Shown: positions 1 to 6,020 of the stretch, one piece after another
Position numbering within the stretch: position 1 is the stretch's first letter
Layout: each line of letters starts with the position of its first letter
DNA from: Nitrospira sp.
GTDB taxonomy: Bacteria; Nitrospirota; Nitrospiria; Nitrospirales; Nitrospiraceae
NCBI GenBank assembly: GCA_015904075.1
Contig: JABMDH010000009.1
Coordinates: 29,636 to 38,275 of the forward strand
Length of the DNA: 8,640 nt
Direction: 5' to 3'
Program-made: the position numbers and the translations under genes
Notes under the pieces: generated by a model
What the model saw: only the letters and a program-made list of their open reading frames with translations
Told to the model about the DNA's origin: nothing
Databases searched by the model: none

Positions 1-445
1 CCGCCTTCAGTTGATCCGAGAACCCCGGTAAGTAATTGGCCTTCTTGGTGAGGCCATGCATCAGTCCGGCCCCTTTGAGATGCTTCCCGAAGGCGCTGTT
101 CTGGAGATCCAGGAGAAATTGCTGGGTATCCCGCAGCTCGGACGCATGCATCCGAAACATCAGATCCCCATAGTCGGACAAGCCCCGCAGCAGATAGAGA
201 TCGACGGCGATCTTTTCCCGATGTTGTTCGACCACACCCTTCAACAAGGCCAACTGACTGATCCGGGTCGCCTGATCCTGTTTCACCCATGTTTCGCCGA
301 GACTGAATGTCGCAAAGGTGCCGAACACCCCGGGATCGCTGAGCAGCTTGTCCCGATCCGCTCCTCCAAACGAGAGCGGCGTCCAAAGACACAGGCTCAT
401 TGCAACAACCAAACCGATACTGCCGGCTCGCCGTATCCCGATCAT
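1..445 (-). CDS. cld: Chlorite dismutase-like heme protein, exported, 3' end outside window
   Basis: The first 148 codons are visible. Residues 1-29 look like a Sec signal peptide: basic start (MIGIRRAG), hydrophobic core (IGLVVAMSLCLW), and likely cleavage after SFGGA. The mature part begins DRDKLL and continues with GVFGTFATF, GVVEQ, YLLRGLSD, DLMFRMHA, DTQQFL and GLMHGL. I recognise these from the periplasmic chlorite dismutase of Nitrospira defluvii, a heme b enzyme that converts chlorite to chloride and O2. The proximal heme His and distal Arg lie in the C-terminal half, outside the window, so catalytic competence cannot be judged; a Cld-family protein with another role is possible. The ATG overlaps the purB stop as ATGA, and AAAGGA lies a few bases upstream, so the gene is probably co-transcribed and translationally coupled with purB. 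Family call is firm, enzymatic call less so. Confidence 0.85.
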   Translation of the reverse strand, partial: MIGIRRAGSIGLVVAMSLCLWTPLSFGGADRDKLLSDPGVFGTFATFSLGETWVKQDQATRISQLALLKGVVEQHREKIAVDLYLLRGLSDYGDLMFRMHASELRDTQQFLLDLQNSAFGKHLKGAGLMHGLTKKANYLPGFSDQLKA

Positions 446-1779
446 GTGCGTCCTTTCATCCGTCGACCGGCCGGTTTTCCGTCTTGAGCACGAAACACCC
501 GCTGAAACACCCGGTCGAGGTGCCGCAGATAATACTTCGGATTGAAACACCCGGCAATCTCGCGTTGTGTGAGATGCTGGGAAATAAAGAGGTCTTTGCA
601 CACCAATTCCTGTAGCCCGCCCGATCCCGTCCATGACGCCATCGCGTTTCGCTGGACCGCCTCGTATGACTCCTTCCGCTGCGCGCCTTTGTCGATCAGC
701 AACAACAGCAGCCGCTGCGAATAGACGAGCCCGCCCGTCAGTTCCAGGTTCCGCGCCATGCGATCCGGATAGACAACCAGATTTTCAATAAGTTCCGTCA
801 CCTTCGCCAGCATATAATCGATCAGGATAGTGCTGTCCGGCATGATGACCCGCTCAACCGATGAATGGCTGATGTCCCGTTCGTGCCAAAGAGCGACATT
901 TTCCATAGCAGCCAGACTGTTGGCCCGCACCAGCCGCGCCAGGCCGCAGAGATTTTCCGAGACAATCGGATTGCGCTTATGCGGCATGGCCGACGAGCCC
1001 TTTTGGCCTTCGGAAAAGTATTCTTCCGCCTCCAGCACTTCGGTGCGCTGAAGATGACGGATCTCTGTGGCAATTTTTTCGATTGTGGCAGCCAGCAGCG
1101 CCAGCGCGGTTGCGTAGGCGGCATGGCGATCGCGCTGCACCACTTGATTGGAAACGGGGTCCGGCTTCAAACCCAACTGTGCGCAGACAAACTCCTCGAT
1201 GTCCGGACTTTGATGCGCAAAGGTTCCCATCGCACCGGACAGTTTGCCGACGGCGATGTCCTCACGAACCGCCTTCAACCGTTCCCGATGGCGGCCCACT
1301 TCCTCATGCCAAATGGCTAGTTTAAACCCAAAAGAAATCGGTTCACCATGGATGCCGTGCGAGCGTCCGACCATGGCCTGGGTCTTGTACCGGAATGCCT
1401 GCCGCTTCAACACAGCGAGAAACGCATCGACCCCGTCTAGAATCAGATCCATGGCCTCGGTCATTTGAAGGGCGAGCGAGGTATCCACGATGTCGGATGA
1501 GGTCAGCCCCATATGAAGAAACCGGTGTTCCGGCCCGACCGTATCCATGAGCGATTCGAGGAACGCGATGATATCGTGCTTGGTCACCTTTTCAATTTCG
1601 GCGATTCGCTCGACATTGATCTTCGCCTTCTTGCGAATCTTGGCCGCCGTGCCTCGCGGAGCTTGTCCCGCCCGCTCAAACGCCGCACAGGCTTGCAGCT
1701 CGACCTCGAGCCAAATCTCATACTTGCGCTTCAGATCCCATATGGCCTTCATCTTGGGACGGGTATAGCGGTCAATCAT
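442..1779 (-). CDS. purB: Adenylosuccinate lyase
   Basis: Catalyses two steps of purine synthesis in the cytoplasm: SAICAR to AICAR plus fumarate, and adenylosuccinate to AMP plus fumarate. The 445-residue length is normal for the shorter bacterial PurB group. Visible hallmarks are H68 in KVTKHD, TSSD at 93-96, the general acid/base histidine H141 in GRSHGIHGEP, and the fumarase/aspartase superfamily signature GSSAMPHKRNP at 261-271 with the catalytic serine loop. The C-terminal 15 or so residues (AQDGKPAGRRMKGRT) look like a non-conserved basic tail. The start is supported by GGAG seven bases before the ATG. The first 126 codons and the ribosome-binding site also occur as a second, broken copy directly upstream, whose stop lies 10 bases before this ATG. 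The stop overlaps the start of the Cld-like gene by ATGA. Confidence 0.97.
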   Translation of the reverse strand: MIDRYTRPKMKAIWDLKRKYEIWLEVELQACAAFERAGQAPRGTAAKIRKKAKINVERIAEIEKVTKHDIIAFLESLMDTVGPEHRFLHMGLTSSDIVDTSLALQMTEAMDLILDGVDAFLAVLKRQAFRYKTQAMVGRSHGIHGEPISFGFKLAIWHEEVGRHRERLKAVREDIAVGKLSGAMGTFAHQSPDIEEFVCAQLGLKPDPVSNQVVQRDRHAAYATALALLAATIEKIATEIRHLQRTEVLEAEEYFSEGQKGSSAMPHKRNPIVSENLCGLARLVRANSLAAMENVALWHERDISHSSVERVIMPDSTILIDYMLAKVTELIENLVVYPDRMARNLELTGGLVYSQRLLLLLIDKGAQRKESYEAVQRNAMASWTGSGGLQELVCKDLFISQHLTQREIAGCFNPKYYLRHLDRVFQRVFRAQDGKPAGRRMKGRT

Positions 1780-1789
1780 CTCTGCTCCG

Positions 1790-1813
1790 TTAGGCGTAAG
1801 GAGTTAGGCGTAA
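1790..1813 (+). repeat. Short AGGCGT direct repeats between purB' and purB
   Basis: Two near-identical decamers, ttaggcgtaa (1790-1799) and ttaggcgtaa (1804-1813), sit just upstream of the purB ribosome-binding site. The first one supplies the TAA stop of the truncated purB copy on the minus strand. Matching elements occur at 2208-2217 and 2221-2231 in the other unit. Confidence 0.8.
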
Positions 1814-2197
1814 TGGGTGCCGCTTCAACACAGCGAGAAATGACTCGACCCCGTCTAGAATCAGATCCATGGCCTCGGTCATTTGCAGGGCGAGCGAGGT
1901 GTCCACGCTGTCGGACGAGGTGAGTCCCATATGAAGAAACCGGTGTTCCGGCCCGACCGTGTCCATGAGCGATTCGAGGAACGCGATGATATCGTGCTTC
2001 GTCACCTTTTCAATTTCGGCGATACGCTCGACATTGATCTTTGCCTTCTTGCGAATCTTGGCCGCCGTGCCGCGCGGCGCCTGTCCCGCCCGTTCAAACG
2101 CCGCACAGGCTTGCAGCTCGACCTCGAGCCAGATCTCATACTTGCGTGTCAGGTCCCAGATGGCCTTCATCTTGGGACGGGTATAGCGGTCAATCAT
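1790..2197 (-). pseudogene. Truncated 5' duplicate of purB (135 codons)
   Basis: This open frame repeats residues 1-126 of PurB with only four changes: K17T, I97S, D118E and A119S. It then runs into unrelated residues (HPLRLTPYA) encoded by the repeat junction, and stops at a TAA at 1790-1792. It lacks H141 and the GSSAMPHKRNP loop, so it cannot be a working lyase by itself. It keeps the same GGAGCAGAG ribosome-binding site as intact purB. Its stop lies 10 bases before the intact purB ATG, so if translated it would act as a leader cistron coupled to purB. In the coding part I count 22 base differences from the intact gene, 16 of them synonymous. That pattern argues against simple decay after a recent duplication. 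Whether the peptide is made is unknown. Confidence 0.88.
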
Positions 2198-2205
2198 CTC
2201 TGCTC

Positions 2206-2293
2206 CGTCAGGCGTACGGGGTTAGGCGTAAGGGGTAGAGAACACCGCAGCCTGTATATCCGCATTATTTCGCCTCGCGTTTCACGCCTGACG
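2206..2293. repeat. 10-bp inverted repeat spanning the nusB end and purB' leader
   Basis: CGTCAGGCGT at 2206-2215 is the exact reverse complement of ACGCCTGACG at 2284-2293, with 68 bases between. In the minus-strand transcript the 5' arm lies inside the last codons of nusB, and the 3' arm ends at the first G of the GGAG ribosome-binding site of the truncated purB copy. A further AGGCGT (2224-2229) and ACGCCT (2291-2296) could extend or compete with the pairing. No U-run follows, so it is not a classic intrinsic terminator. The element is real as sequence; a function is inference. Confidence 0.6.
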
Positions 2294-2717
2294 CCTCACG
2301 TCTTTTAACTTCCAACCGCGGCTCGGACGACAACACCTTGTCCAGAATACCATTCACGAACTTCGCGGCTTCGTCGTCGCCGAAATCTTTGGCAAGCTCG
2401 ATCGCCTCGTTCACCGTCACCTTGGCCGGCACGTCGTTCAGCCACAAAAGTTCGTAGGCCCCGATGCGCAGGATATTCCGGTCGACAATCTGCATGCGTG
2501 CGATGGTCCAATTCACAGCGCACCTGCCGATCAACTGATCCAGCTCTTTTTTCTTCTCCAGCACCCCTGCGACCAGCCGCTCGGCAAAGGCCTTGGTCTC
2601 CTCATCAGTCTTCAGCGGCTTCCAAAACTCTTCCAGCCAGAGCCCCGGTTTTCCATGGATGTCATACTGAAAGAGGATCTGCAACGCCCGCTCGCGAGCC
2701 TCGTGGCGAGTCCCCAT
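2265..2717 (-). CDS. nusB: Transcription antitermination factor NusB
   Basis: NusB binds boxA RNA with S10/NusE and supports antitermination, chiefly on rRNA operons. From the chosen ATG the protein has 150 residues, with the family pattern in order: [18 protein letters not shown] at the N-terminus, then [32 protein letters not shown] and [11 protein letters not shown]. The start is set by homology: many NusB proteins begin MGxRRxARE, though the upstream match to a ribosome-binding site is poor. An in-frame ATG at 2762, five bases after ribH, would add 15 residues ([15 protein letters not shown]) and cannot be excluded. After the normal family end near VLSS there is an extra basic tail, [19 protein letters not shown], largely encoded by AGGCGT-type repeat sequence. 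It lies downstream of ribH, a common arrangement. Confidence 0.93.
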   Translation of the reverse strand: MGTRHEARERALQILFQYDIHGKPGLWLEEFWKPLKTDEETKAFAERLVAGVLEKKKELDQLIGRCAVNWTIARMQIVDRNILRIGAYELLWLNDVPAKVTVNEAIELAKDFGDDEAAKFVNGILDKVLSSEPRLEVKRREASGVKREAK

Positions 2718-2766
2718 AATTAGGCAACCGCCAGTCCGACCACACAGCCCGATGACAAGCATTCAG

Positions 2767-3306
2767 TCATCGCTTGTTCCTGATCCGTTTCCCAGTGATC
2801 TGCCCACCCCGCGTTGAATGGTTGGTTTTTTCTCCAAGCATCCGCATCACCGTCGCCATGTCGATCGCCGACGTTGCCGCCTCGCCACCGCGATTGAACG
2901 TGCCGGGATCAGCCCGCTCGATGGCTTGCGTCTCGGTATCCGTCGTCAACACTCCAAAAATAATCGGCACACCGGAGTCCAGCGCAGCCTGGCCGATCCC
3001 TCGGCTTGCCTCGGCGCTGATAAAGTCGAAATGCGGCGTGTCCCCGCGAATGACCGCCCCCAAACAAATCACCGCATCAAGCCGGCCCGACTTCGCCAAC
3101 GTTCGCGCAACCAGCGGGATTTCGAAGGCGCCCGGCACCCGAACCACTTCGACATCCGTCTCCTGCACACCCTGCTGAGTCAGGCCGTCGAGACAGGAGG
3201 ACAGCAATCTGTCCGTTACCATCTTATTGAACGTCGCAACGACGATGCCGATCCTGAACCCAGCTGCTTTGCGCAGTTGCTTCCGGGGCTTCATCCCTAC
3301 TTTCAT
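2767..3306 (-). CDS. ribH: 6,7-dimethyl-8-ribityllumazine synthase
   Basis: Condenses 3,4-dihydroxy-2-butanone 4-phosphate with the ribitylamino-pyrimidine to form lumazine, the penultimate step of riboflavin synthesis; family members assemble as pentamers or 60-mer shells. Visible motifs are ATFN at 24-27 (substrate binding), VPGAFEIP at 58-65, [13 protein letters not shown] at 83-95 with the catalytic histidine H92, GVLTTDT at 118-124, and NRGGEAA at 138-144. At 179 residues it is slightly longer than usual, with a basic C-terminal tail ([13 protein letters not shown]). The ATG overlaps the ribBA stop as ATGA, indicating translational coupling. An in-frame ATG four codons later (3294) is an alternative start; neither has a well-spaced ribosome-binding site. 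Confidence 0.96.
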   Translation of the reverse strand: MKVGMKPRKQLRKAAGFRIGIVVATFNKMVTDRLLSSCLDGLTQQGVQETDVEVVRVPGAFEIPLVARTLAKSGRLDAVICLGAVIRGDTPHFDFISAEASRGIGQAALDSGVPIIFGVLTTDTETQAIERADPGTFNRGGEAATSAIDMATVMRMLGEKTNHSTRGGQITGKRIRNKR

Positions 3307-4511
3307 ACCTTTTTCAAAATATGGCCCATCTTATTTTTTTTGGTTCGGAGATACCGCACGTTCGCCGCACGCGGCGCGATCTCGACCGGCACGCGCTCGA
3401 CCACTTTCAACCCATACCCTTCGATTCCGACAATTTTGCGCGGGTTATTCGTGATCAGCTGAATCTGGTGCAGCCCGAGATTCGCCAAAATCTGCGCGCC
3501 GACGCCATAGTCTCTCAGATCGGCCTTGAACCCGAGTTTCAAATTCGCCTCGACCGTATCGCTACCTTTGTCCTGAAGCCCATAGGCCCTGATCTTGTTG
3601 AGCAACCCGATCCCACGCCCTTCCTGATTAAGATAGAGCAGCACCCCCCGGCCGGCTTTTTGGATGACTTCCATCGCCGCGTGGAGCTGATCCCGGCAAT
3701 CGCAACGGAGAGAGCCCAGCGCATCGGCGGTCAGACAGCCGGAATGCACCCGCACAAGCGTCGGCTCACCGGTATCCACCCGCCCCCGTACCAGCGCGAT
3801 GTGGGTGATCCCGTCGATTTGGTTCTCGAACGCGACCGCCTCAAACTCACCGAATGCCGTCGGCAGCTTCGCACTCGCCATCCGCCTGACAAAGGTTTCG
3901 CGGCGCATACGGTGTTCTATCAGCGCCTTCACCGTGACCATCGTCAGCTTATGTGCCCTGGCAAATTTAGCCAGCTCCGGCACACGCGCCATGGTACCGT
4001 CCTCGTTCATGATCTCGCAGATCACTCCGGCCGGATACAAACCGGCTAACCGGGCCAAATCGACGGAGCCTTCCGTCTGGCCGGCACGTTTCAACACACC
4101 GCCATGCTGCGCCTTCAACGGGAAAATATGGCCGGGGCGCGCGAGATCGCTGGGTTTCGATTTTGGATCGATTGCGGCATGGATGGTAGTGGCTCGGTCG
4201 GCGGCAGAGATACCGGTCGTCACATTCTTGCGGGCATCGATCGACACGGTAAATGCGGTTCCGAATGTCGCAGTATTCTCGACAGCCTGCTGGGGCAGTT
4301 GCAACTCCTCAACTCGCTCCGGCGTGAGGGCCAGACAAATCAGCCCGCGCGCATGTTTGGCCATGAAATTGACGGCCTGCGGAGTCACTTTCTCTGCCGC
4401 GATGACAAGATCACCTTCATTTTCCCGGTCTTCGTCATCGACCAGAATAATGAATTTGCCCTTCTTGATGTCCCGGACGGCGTCTTCGATGTGGTTGAAC
4501 GGCGTGGGCAT
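3303..4511 (-). CDS. ribBA: Bifunctional DHBP synthase / GTP cyclohydrolase II
   Basis: Fusion enzyme making both precursors of riboflavin. The N-terminal domain (about 1-200) converts ribulose 5-phosphate to DHBP and shows [16 protein letters not shown] at 25-40, GHIFPL at 127-132, SVDLARLAG and [12 protein letters not shown] ending at 176. The C-terminal domain (about 205-402) opens GTP to the pyrimidine. It carries the zinc cysteines C259, C270 and C272 (GCLT...RCDC), [22 protein letters not shown] at about 293-314, [12 protein letters not shown] and ITNNPRKI. Both active sites look intact. Length is typical. Product DHBP feeds ribH directly downstream, which overlaps by four bases. The ribosome-binding site ahead of the ATG is weak. 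No ribD or ribE is seen upstream; a transporter gene sits there instead. Confidence 0.97.
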   Translation of the reverse strand: MPTPFNHIEDAVRDIKKGKFIILVDDEDRENEGDLVIAAEKVTPQAVNFMAKHARGLICLALTPERVEELQLPQQAVENTATFGTAFTVSIDARKNVTTGISAADRATTIHAAIDPKSKPSDLARPGHIFPLKAQHGGVLKRAGQTEGSVDLARLAGLYPAGVICEIMNEDGTMARVPELAKFARAHKLTMVTVKALIEHRMRRETFVRRMASAKLPTAFGEFEAVAFENQIDGITHIALVRGRVDTGEPTLVRVHSGCLTADALGSLRCDCRDQLHAAMEVIQKAGRGVLLYLNQEGRGIGLLNKIRAYGLQDKGSDTVEANLKLGFKADLRDYGVGAQILANLGLHQIQLITNNPRKIVGIEGYGLKVVERVPVEIAPRAANVRYLRTKKNKMGHILKKV

Positions 4512-4587
4512 AGGACAACCAATCTAGCATTTCAGACTGAACCTTGAATACGGTTTTTTTTAGGGATTGATCGAGAATCGGAAGATC
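4512..4587. other. Short gap between transporter and ribBA
   Basis: 76 bases, too short for an FMN riboswitch plus leader. A run of eight T at 4554-4561 on the plus strand has no hairpin before it. On the minus strand TAGATT near the ribBA start could be a weak -10, but I see no convincing -35. ribBA may be read from the transporter transcript or from a weak promoter here. Confidence 0.5.
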
Positions 4588-5790
4588 TCACGAGGAGAGC
4601 TCGGCCGGCGACGACCTGTGGGCCCGCAATGCGACCATCACCGTACCCCAGGCACAGACCATGAACCCGGCAAACAGCCAGAGTCCAAGTTCGTAGCTAC
4701 CCGAGACTCCCTTCACGGTGCTGATGAGGATTGGCAGCAGAAATCCGCCCACAGCACCAGCCGCTCCCACCACCCCAGACGCCAAACCAATATCCGCAGG
4801 AAACCACTCGGCGACGAGTTGAAACACCACGCCGTTCCCGAATCCCATGGCCGCGGTCGCCAGCACCATCATCACGACAGCCATCGTGTACGAAGGACTG
4901 ACGACTGCCACTACGGCCCCTGCAATCACAGGCAGGACGTAATAGAGCGTTCGAAGTCCTCCTTGGCGATCCGCCACATGACCACCGACCGGACGGATGA
5001 GGCTGCCCATAAGCCCACACAGGGCGGCAAGCGTCCCAGCCTGAATCGCATCGACATGGTAGACCTCATGCAACAGCAACGGCAGGAGACTACACAGGCC
5101 CACAAACCCGCCAAACGTCATCGCGTAGAGGAAACAGAGCCAATAGGCTGACCGCCGCCGGACTAACTGCGCCGCATGCTGCCACCACGCCACCATTTGG
5201 AGGCCAGGAACCGGTGTTGTGGGTGGTACTGCCACCACAAATGCCAACAAGGTTACCGCAACCACCACAGCCATGATGCCACAGACCTGATGCCAATCCG
5301 CTGCCGCGGCCCAGCGCGGTGCCAAAAAGAAAATAAGCACGGTGCCGATGTTTCCCGAGGCGGTCAGGCCAAGCACAAATCCCTGCGCCGGTGCCGGGTA
5401 CGCACGGCTCGCAATGGGAAGCGCCACCGAAAAACTCGCTCCTGCCACCCCGAGGCAAGCAGCAAAAACCAGCGCATCTCCATACCCAGTCACACCGAGC
5501 CAGCCCCAGCACAAGACCAGCAGTTCTGCCAGGAGAATGGCGAGCGCAGTGGACCGTGCACCAAGCCGATCTGCACTCCACCCGGCCACCATCCGTAACA
5601 GGGCGCCGCTGAGTAACGGCAAGGACATCAACCAGGCAAGTTCTTGATCGGTGAGCTGCAAAGCCGTGGCGAGCGAAAGACTCATCGCCCCGACAAGCAA
5701 CCAGACCATGAAACTGACTGTCAGATGCAGCCACGCGCCTACCAGCGACGGCCAATGACCGCTTCGCAGAATATGCCAGATCTCCGACAC
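4588..5790 (-). CDS. NNP-family nitrate/nitrite transporter (NarK/NasA type)
   Basis: A 12-helix major facilitator protein of the nitrate/nitrite porter family, about 400 residues, the size of NasA/NarK single-domain members. Signatures include LPLLSGALLRMVAGWSADR with R66, matching the substrate-binding arginine of helix 2 in NarK, and LIRPVGGHVADRQGG with R266, matching the helix 8 arginine. Two glycine-rich nitrate signatures are also present: GVAGASFSVALPIASRAYP at 114-132, and GFGNGVVFQLVAEWFP followed by GVVGAAGAVGGFLLP at 316-353. It should move nitrate and/or nitrite across the inner membrane; direction and preference cannot be read from sequence. The GTG at 5790 is preferred over the in-frame TTG at 5796, because a perfect GGAGG lies six bases before the GTG but touches the TTG. 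It is divergent from the sigma factor gene and points toward ribBA. Confidence 0.92.
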   Translation of the reverse strand: MSEIWHILRSGHWPSLVGAWLHLTVSFMVWLLVGAMSLSLATALQLTDQELAWLMSLPLLSGALLRMVAGWSADRLGARSTALAILLAELLVLCWGWLGVTGYGDALVFAACLGVAGASFSVALPIASRAYPAPAQGFVLGLTASGNIGTVLIFFLAPRWAAAADWHQVCGIMAVVVAVTLLAFVVAVPPTTPVPGLQMVAWWQHAAQLVRRRSAYWLCFLYAMTFGGFVGLCSLLPLLLHEVYHVDAIQAGTLAALCGLMGSLIRPVGGHVADRQGGLRTLYYVLPVIAGAVVAVVSPSYTMAVVMMVLATAAMGFGNGVVFQLVAEWFPADIGLASGVVGAAGAVGGFLLPILISTVKGVSGSYELGLWLFAGFMVCAWGTVMVALRAHRSSPAELSS

Positions 5791-5796
5791 GCCCAA

Positions 5797-5801
5797 CCTC
5801 C
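5797..5801 (-). promoter_or_regulatory. Ribosome-binding site deciding the transporter start
   Basis: CCTCC on the plus strand reads GGAGG on the minus strand. Six bases separate it from the GTG at 5790, ideal spacing, whereas the longer TTG start at 5796 would follow it with no gap. Confidence 0.8.
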
Positions 5802-5817
5802 GGATAATAGACAGGGT

Positions 5818-5847
5818 ACTATAGGAGAGCGTCGTTCAGAGGTGCAA
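5818..5847 (-). promoter_or_regulatory. Candidate promoter of the nitrate/nitrite transporter
   Basis: Read on the minus strand: TTGCAC (5847-5842), an 18-base spacer, TATAGT (5823-5818). The -10 is a five-of-six match; the -35 is weak (three of six). The predicted start point near 5811 would leave a leader of about 20 bases carrying the GGAGG. Confidence 0.45.
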
Positions 5848-5971
5848 GAAGCCCTTCAGTCTGTTCTCCTCATCGTACAGGTTCACAACTCAACACTGTA
5901 GGACGGTGGATGGACAGAATCCGCCTCAACGAAACACCCGAGCCCCTCTCGAAACTTCCGGACGACAACCT

Positions 5972-5999
5972 TTGTGTCATGCATCCATTCTGTTATAGT
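5972..5999 (+). promoter_or_regulatory. Candidate extended -10 promoter of the sigma factor gene
   Basis: TTGTGT (5972-5977), a 16-base spacer, and TATAGT (5994-5999), the latter preceded by TG at 5991-5992 as in extended -10 promoters. The predicted start point is around 6005-6007, only a few bases before the ATG codons at 6010 and 6013. If correct, the message would be nearly leaderless. Confidence 0.45.
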
Positions 6000-6020
6000 C
6001 ATACCCTTCATGATGCATGA
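5977..6020. repeat. 9-bp inverted repeat around the sigma factor start
   Basis: TCATGCATC (5977-5985) is the exact reverse complement of GATGCATGA (6012-6020), with 26 bases between. The arms flank the candidate -10 and the right arm covers the second ATG. Both arms contain the self-palindrome ATGCAT, which raises the odds of chance. Confidence 0.5.

Larger units (their letters stand above)
1401..2236. repeat. 418-bp tandem direct duplication (two adjacent units)
   Basis: Unit 1 is 1401-1818 and unit 2 is 1819-2236, head to tail with no spacer and no indel: offset 418 throughout. I count 26 mismatches, about 94 percent identity. Each unit holds purB codons 1-126, the ribosome-binding site and a short upstream tract with two AGGCGT motifs. 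The only shared base I see at the junction is a single t, so there is little microhomology. No insertion sequence or terminal inverted repeat borders it. 418 is not a multiple of three, so the upstream copy is out of frame at the junction. Confidence 0.93.

Noticed and set aside
350..445. Twin-arginine signal on the Cld-like protein (RR at residues 5-6)
   Set aside because: The residues after RR (AGSIG) do not match the Tat consensus; a Sec-type signal fits better.
1401..2236. Insertion sequence or phage origin of the duplication
   Set aside because: No transposase, terminal inverted repeats or flanking target duplications are visible; both units are plain purB sequence.
1790..2302. CRISPR-like array from the AGGCGT motifs
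   Set aside because: Repeat units are far too short, irregularly spaced and partly inside genes; no cas genes are present.
1513..2308. Plus-strand open frames across the purB duplication (1513-1923, 1883-2308)
   Set aside because: They are repeated only because the underlying purB sequence is duplicated; they have no independent coding signs.
3321..4527. Two 242-codon open frames on the plus strand opposite ribBA (3321-4049 and 3799-4527)
   Set aside because: They lie antisense to a gene with intact catalytic motifs, have compositionally odd residues and no ribosome-binding site. They are shadows of GC-rich codon bias.
4542..4566. Run of eight T at 4554-4561 as an intrinsic terminator
   Set aside because: No GC-rich hairpin precedes it and no plus-strand gene ends there; on the transcribed minus strand it is an A-run.
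4512..4587. FMN riboswitch ahead of ribBA
   Set aside because: The gap is 76 bases and shows none of the conserved RFN-element structure.
5090..5755. 221-codon minus-strand frame inside the transporter gene
   Set aside because: It overlaps the NNP transporter in another frame; the transporter frame carries all family motifs.
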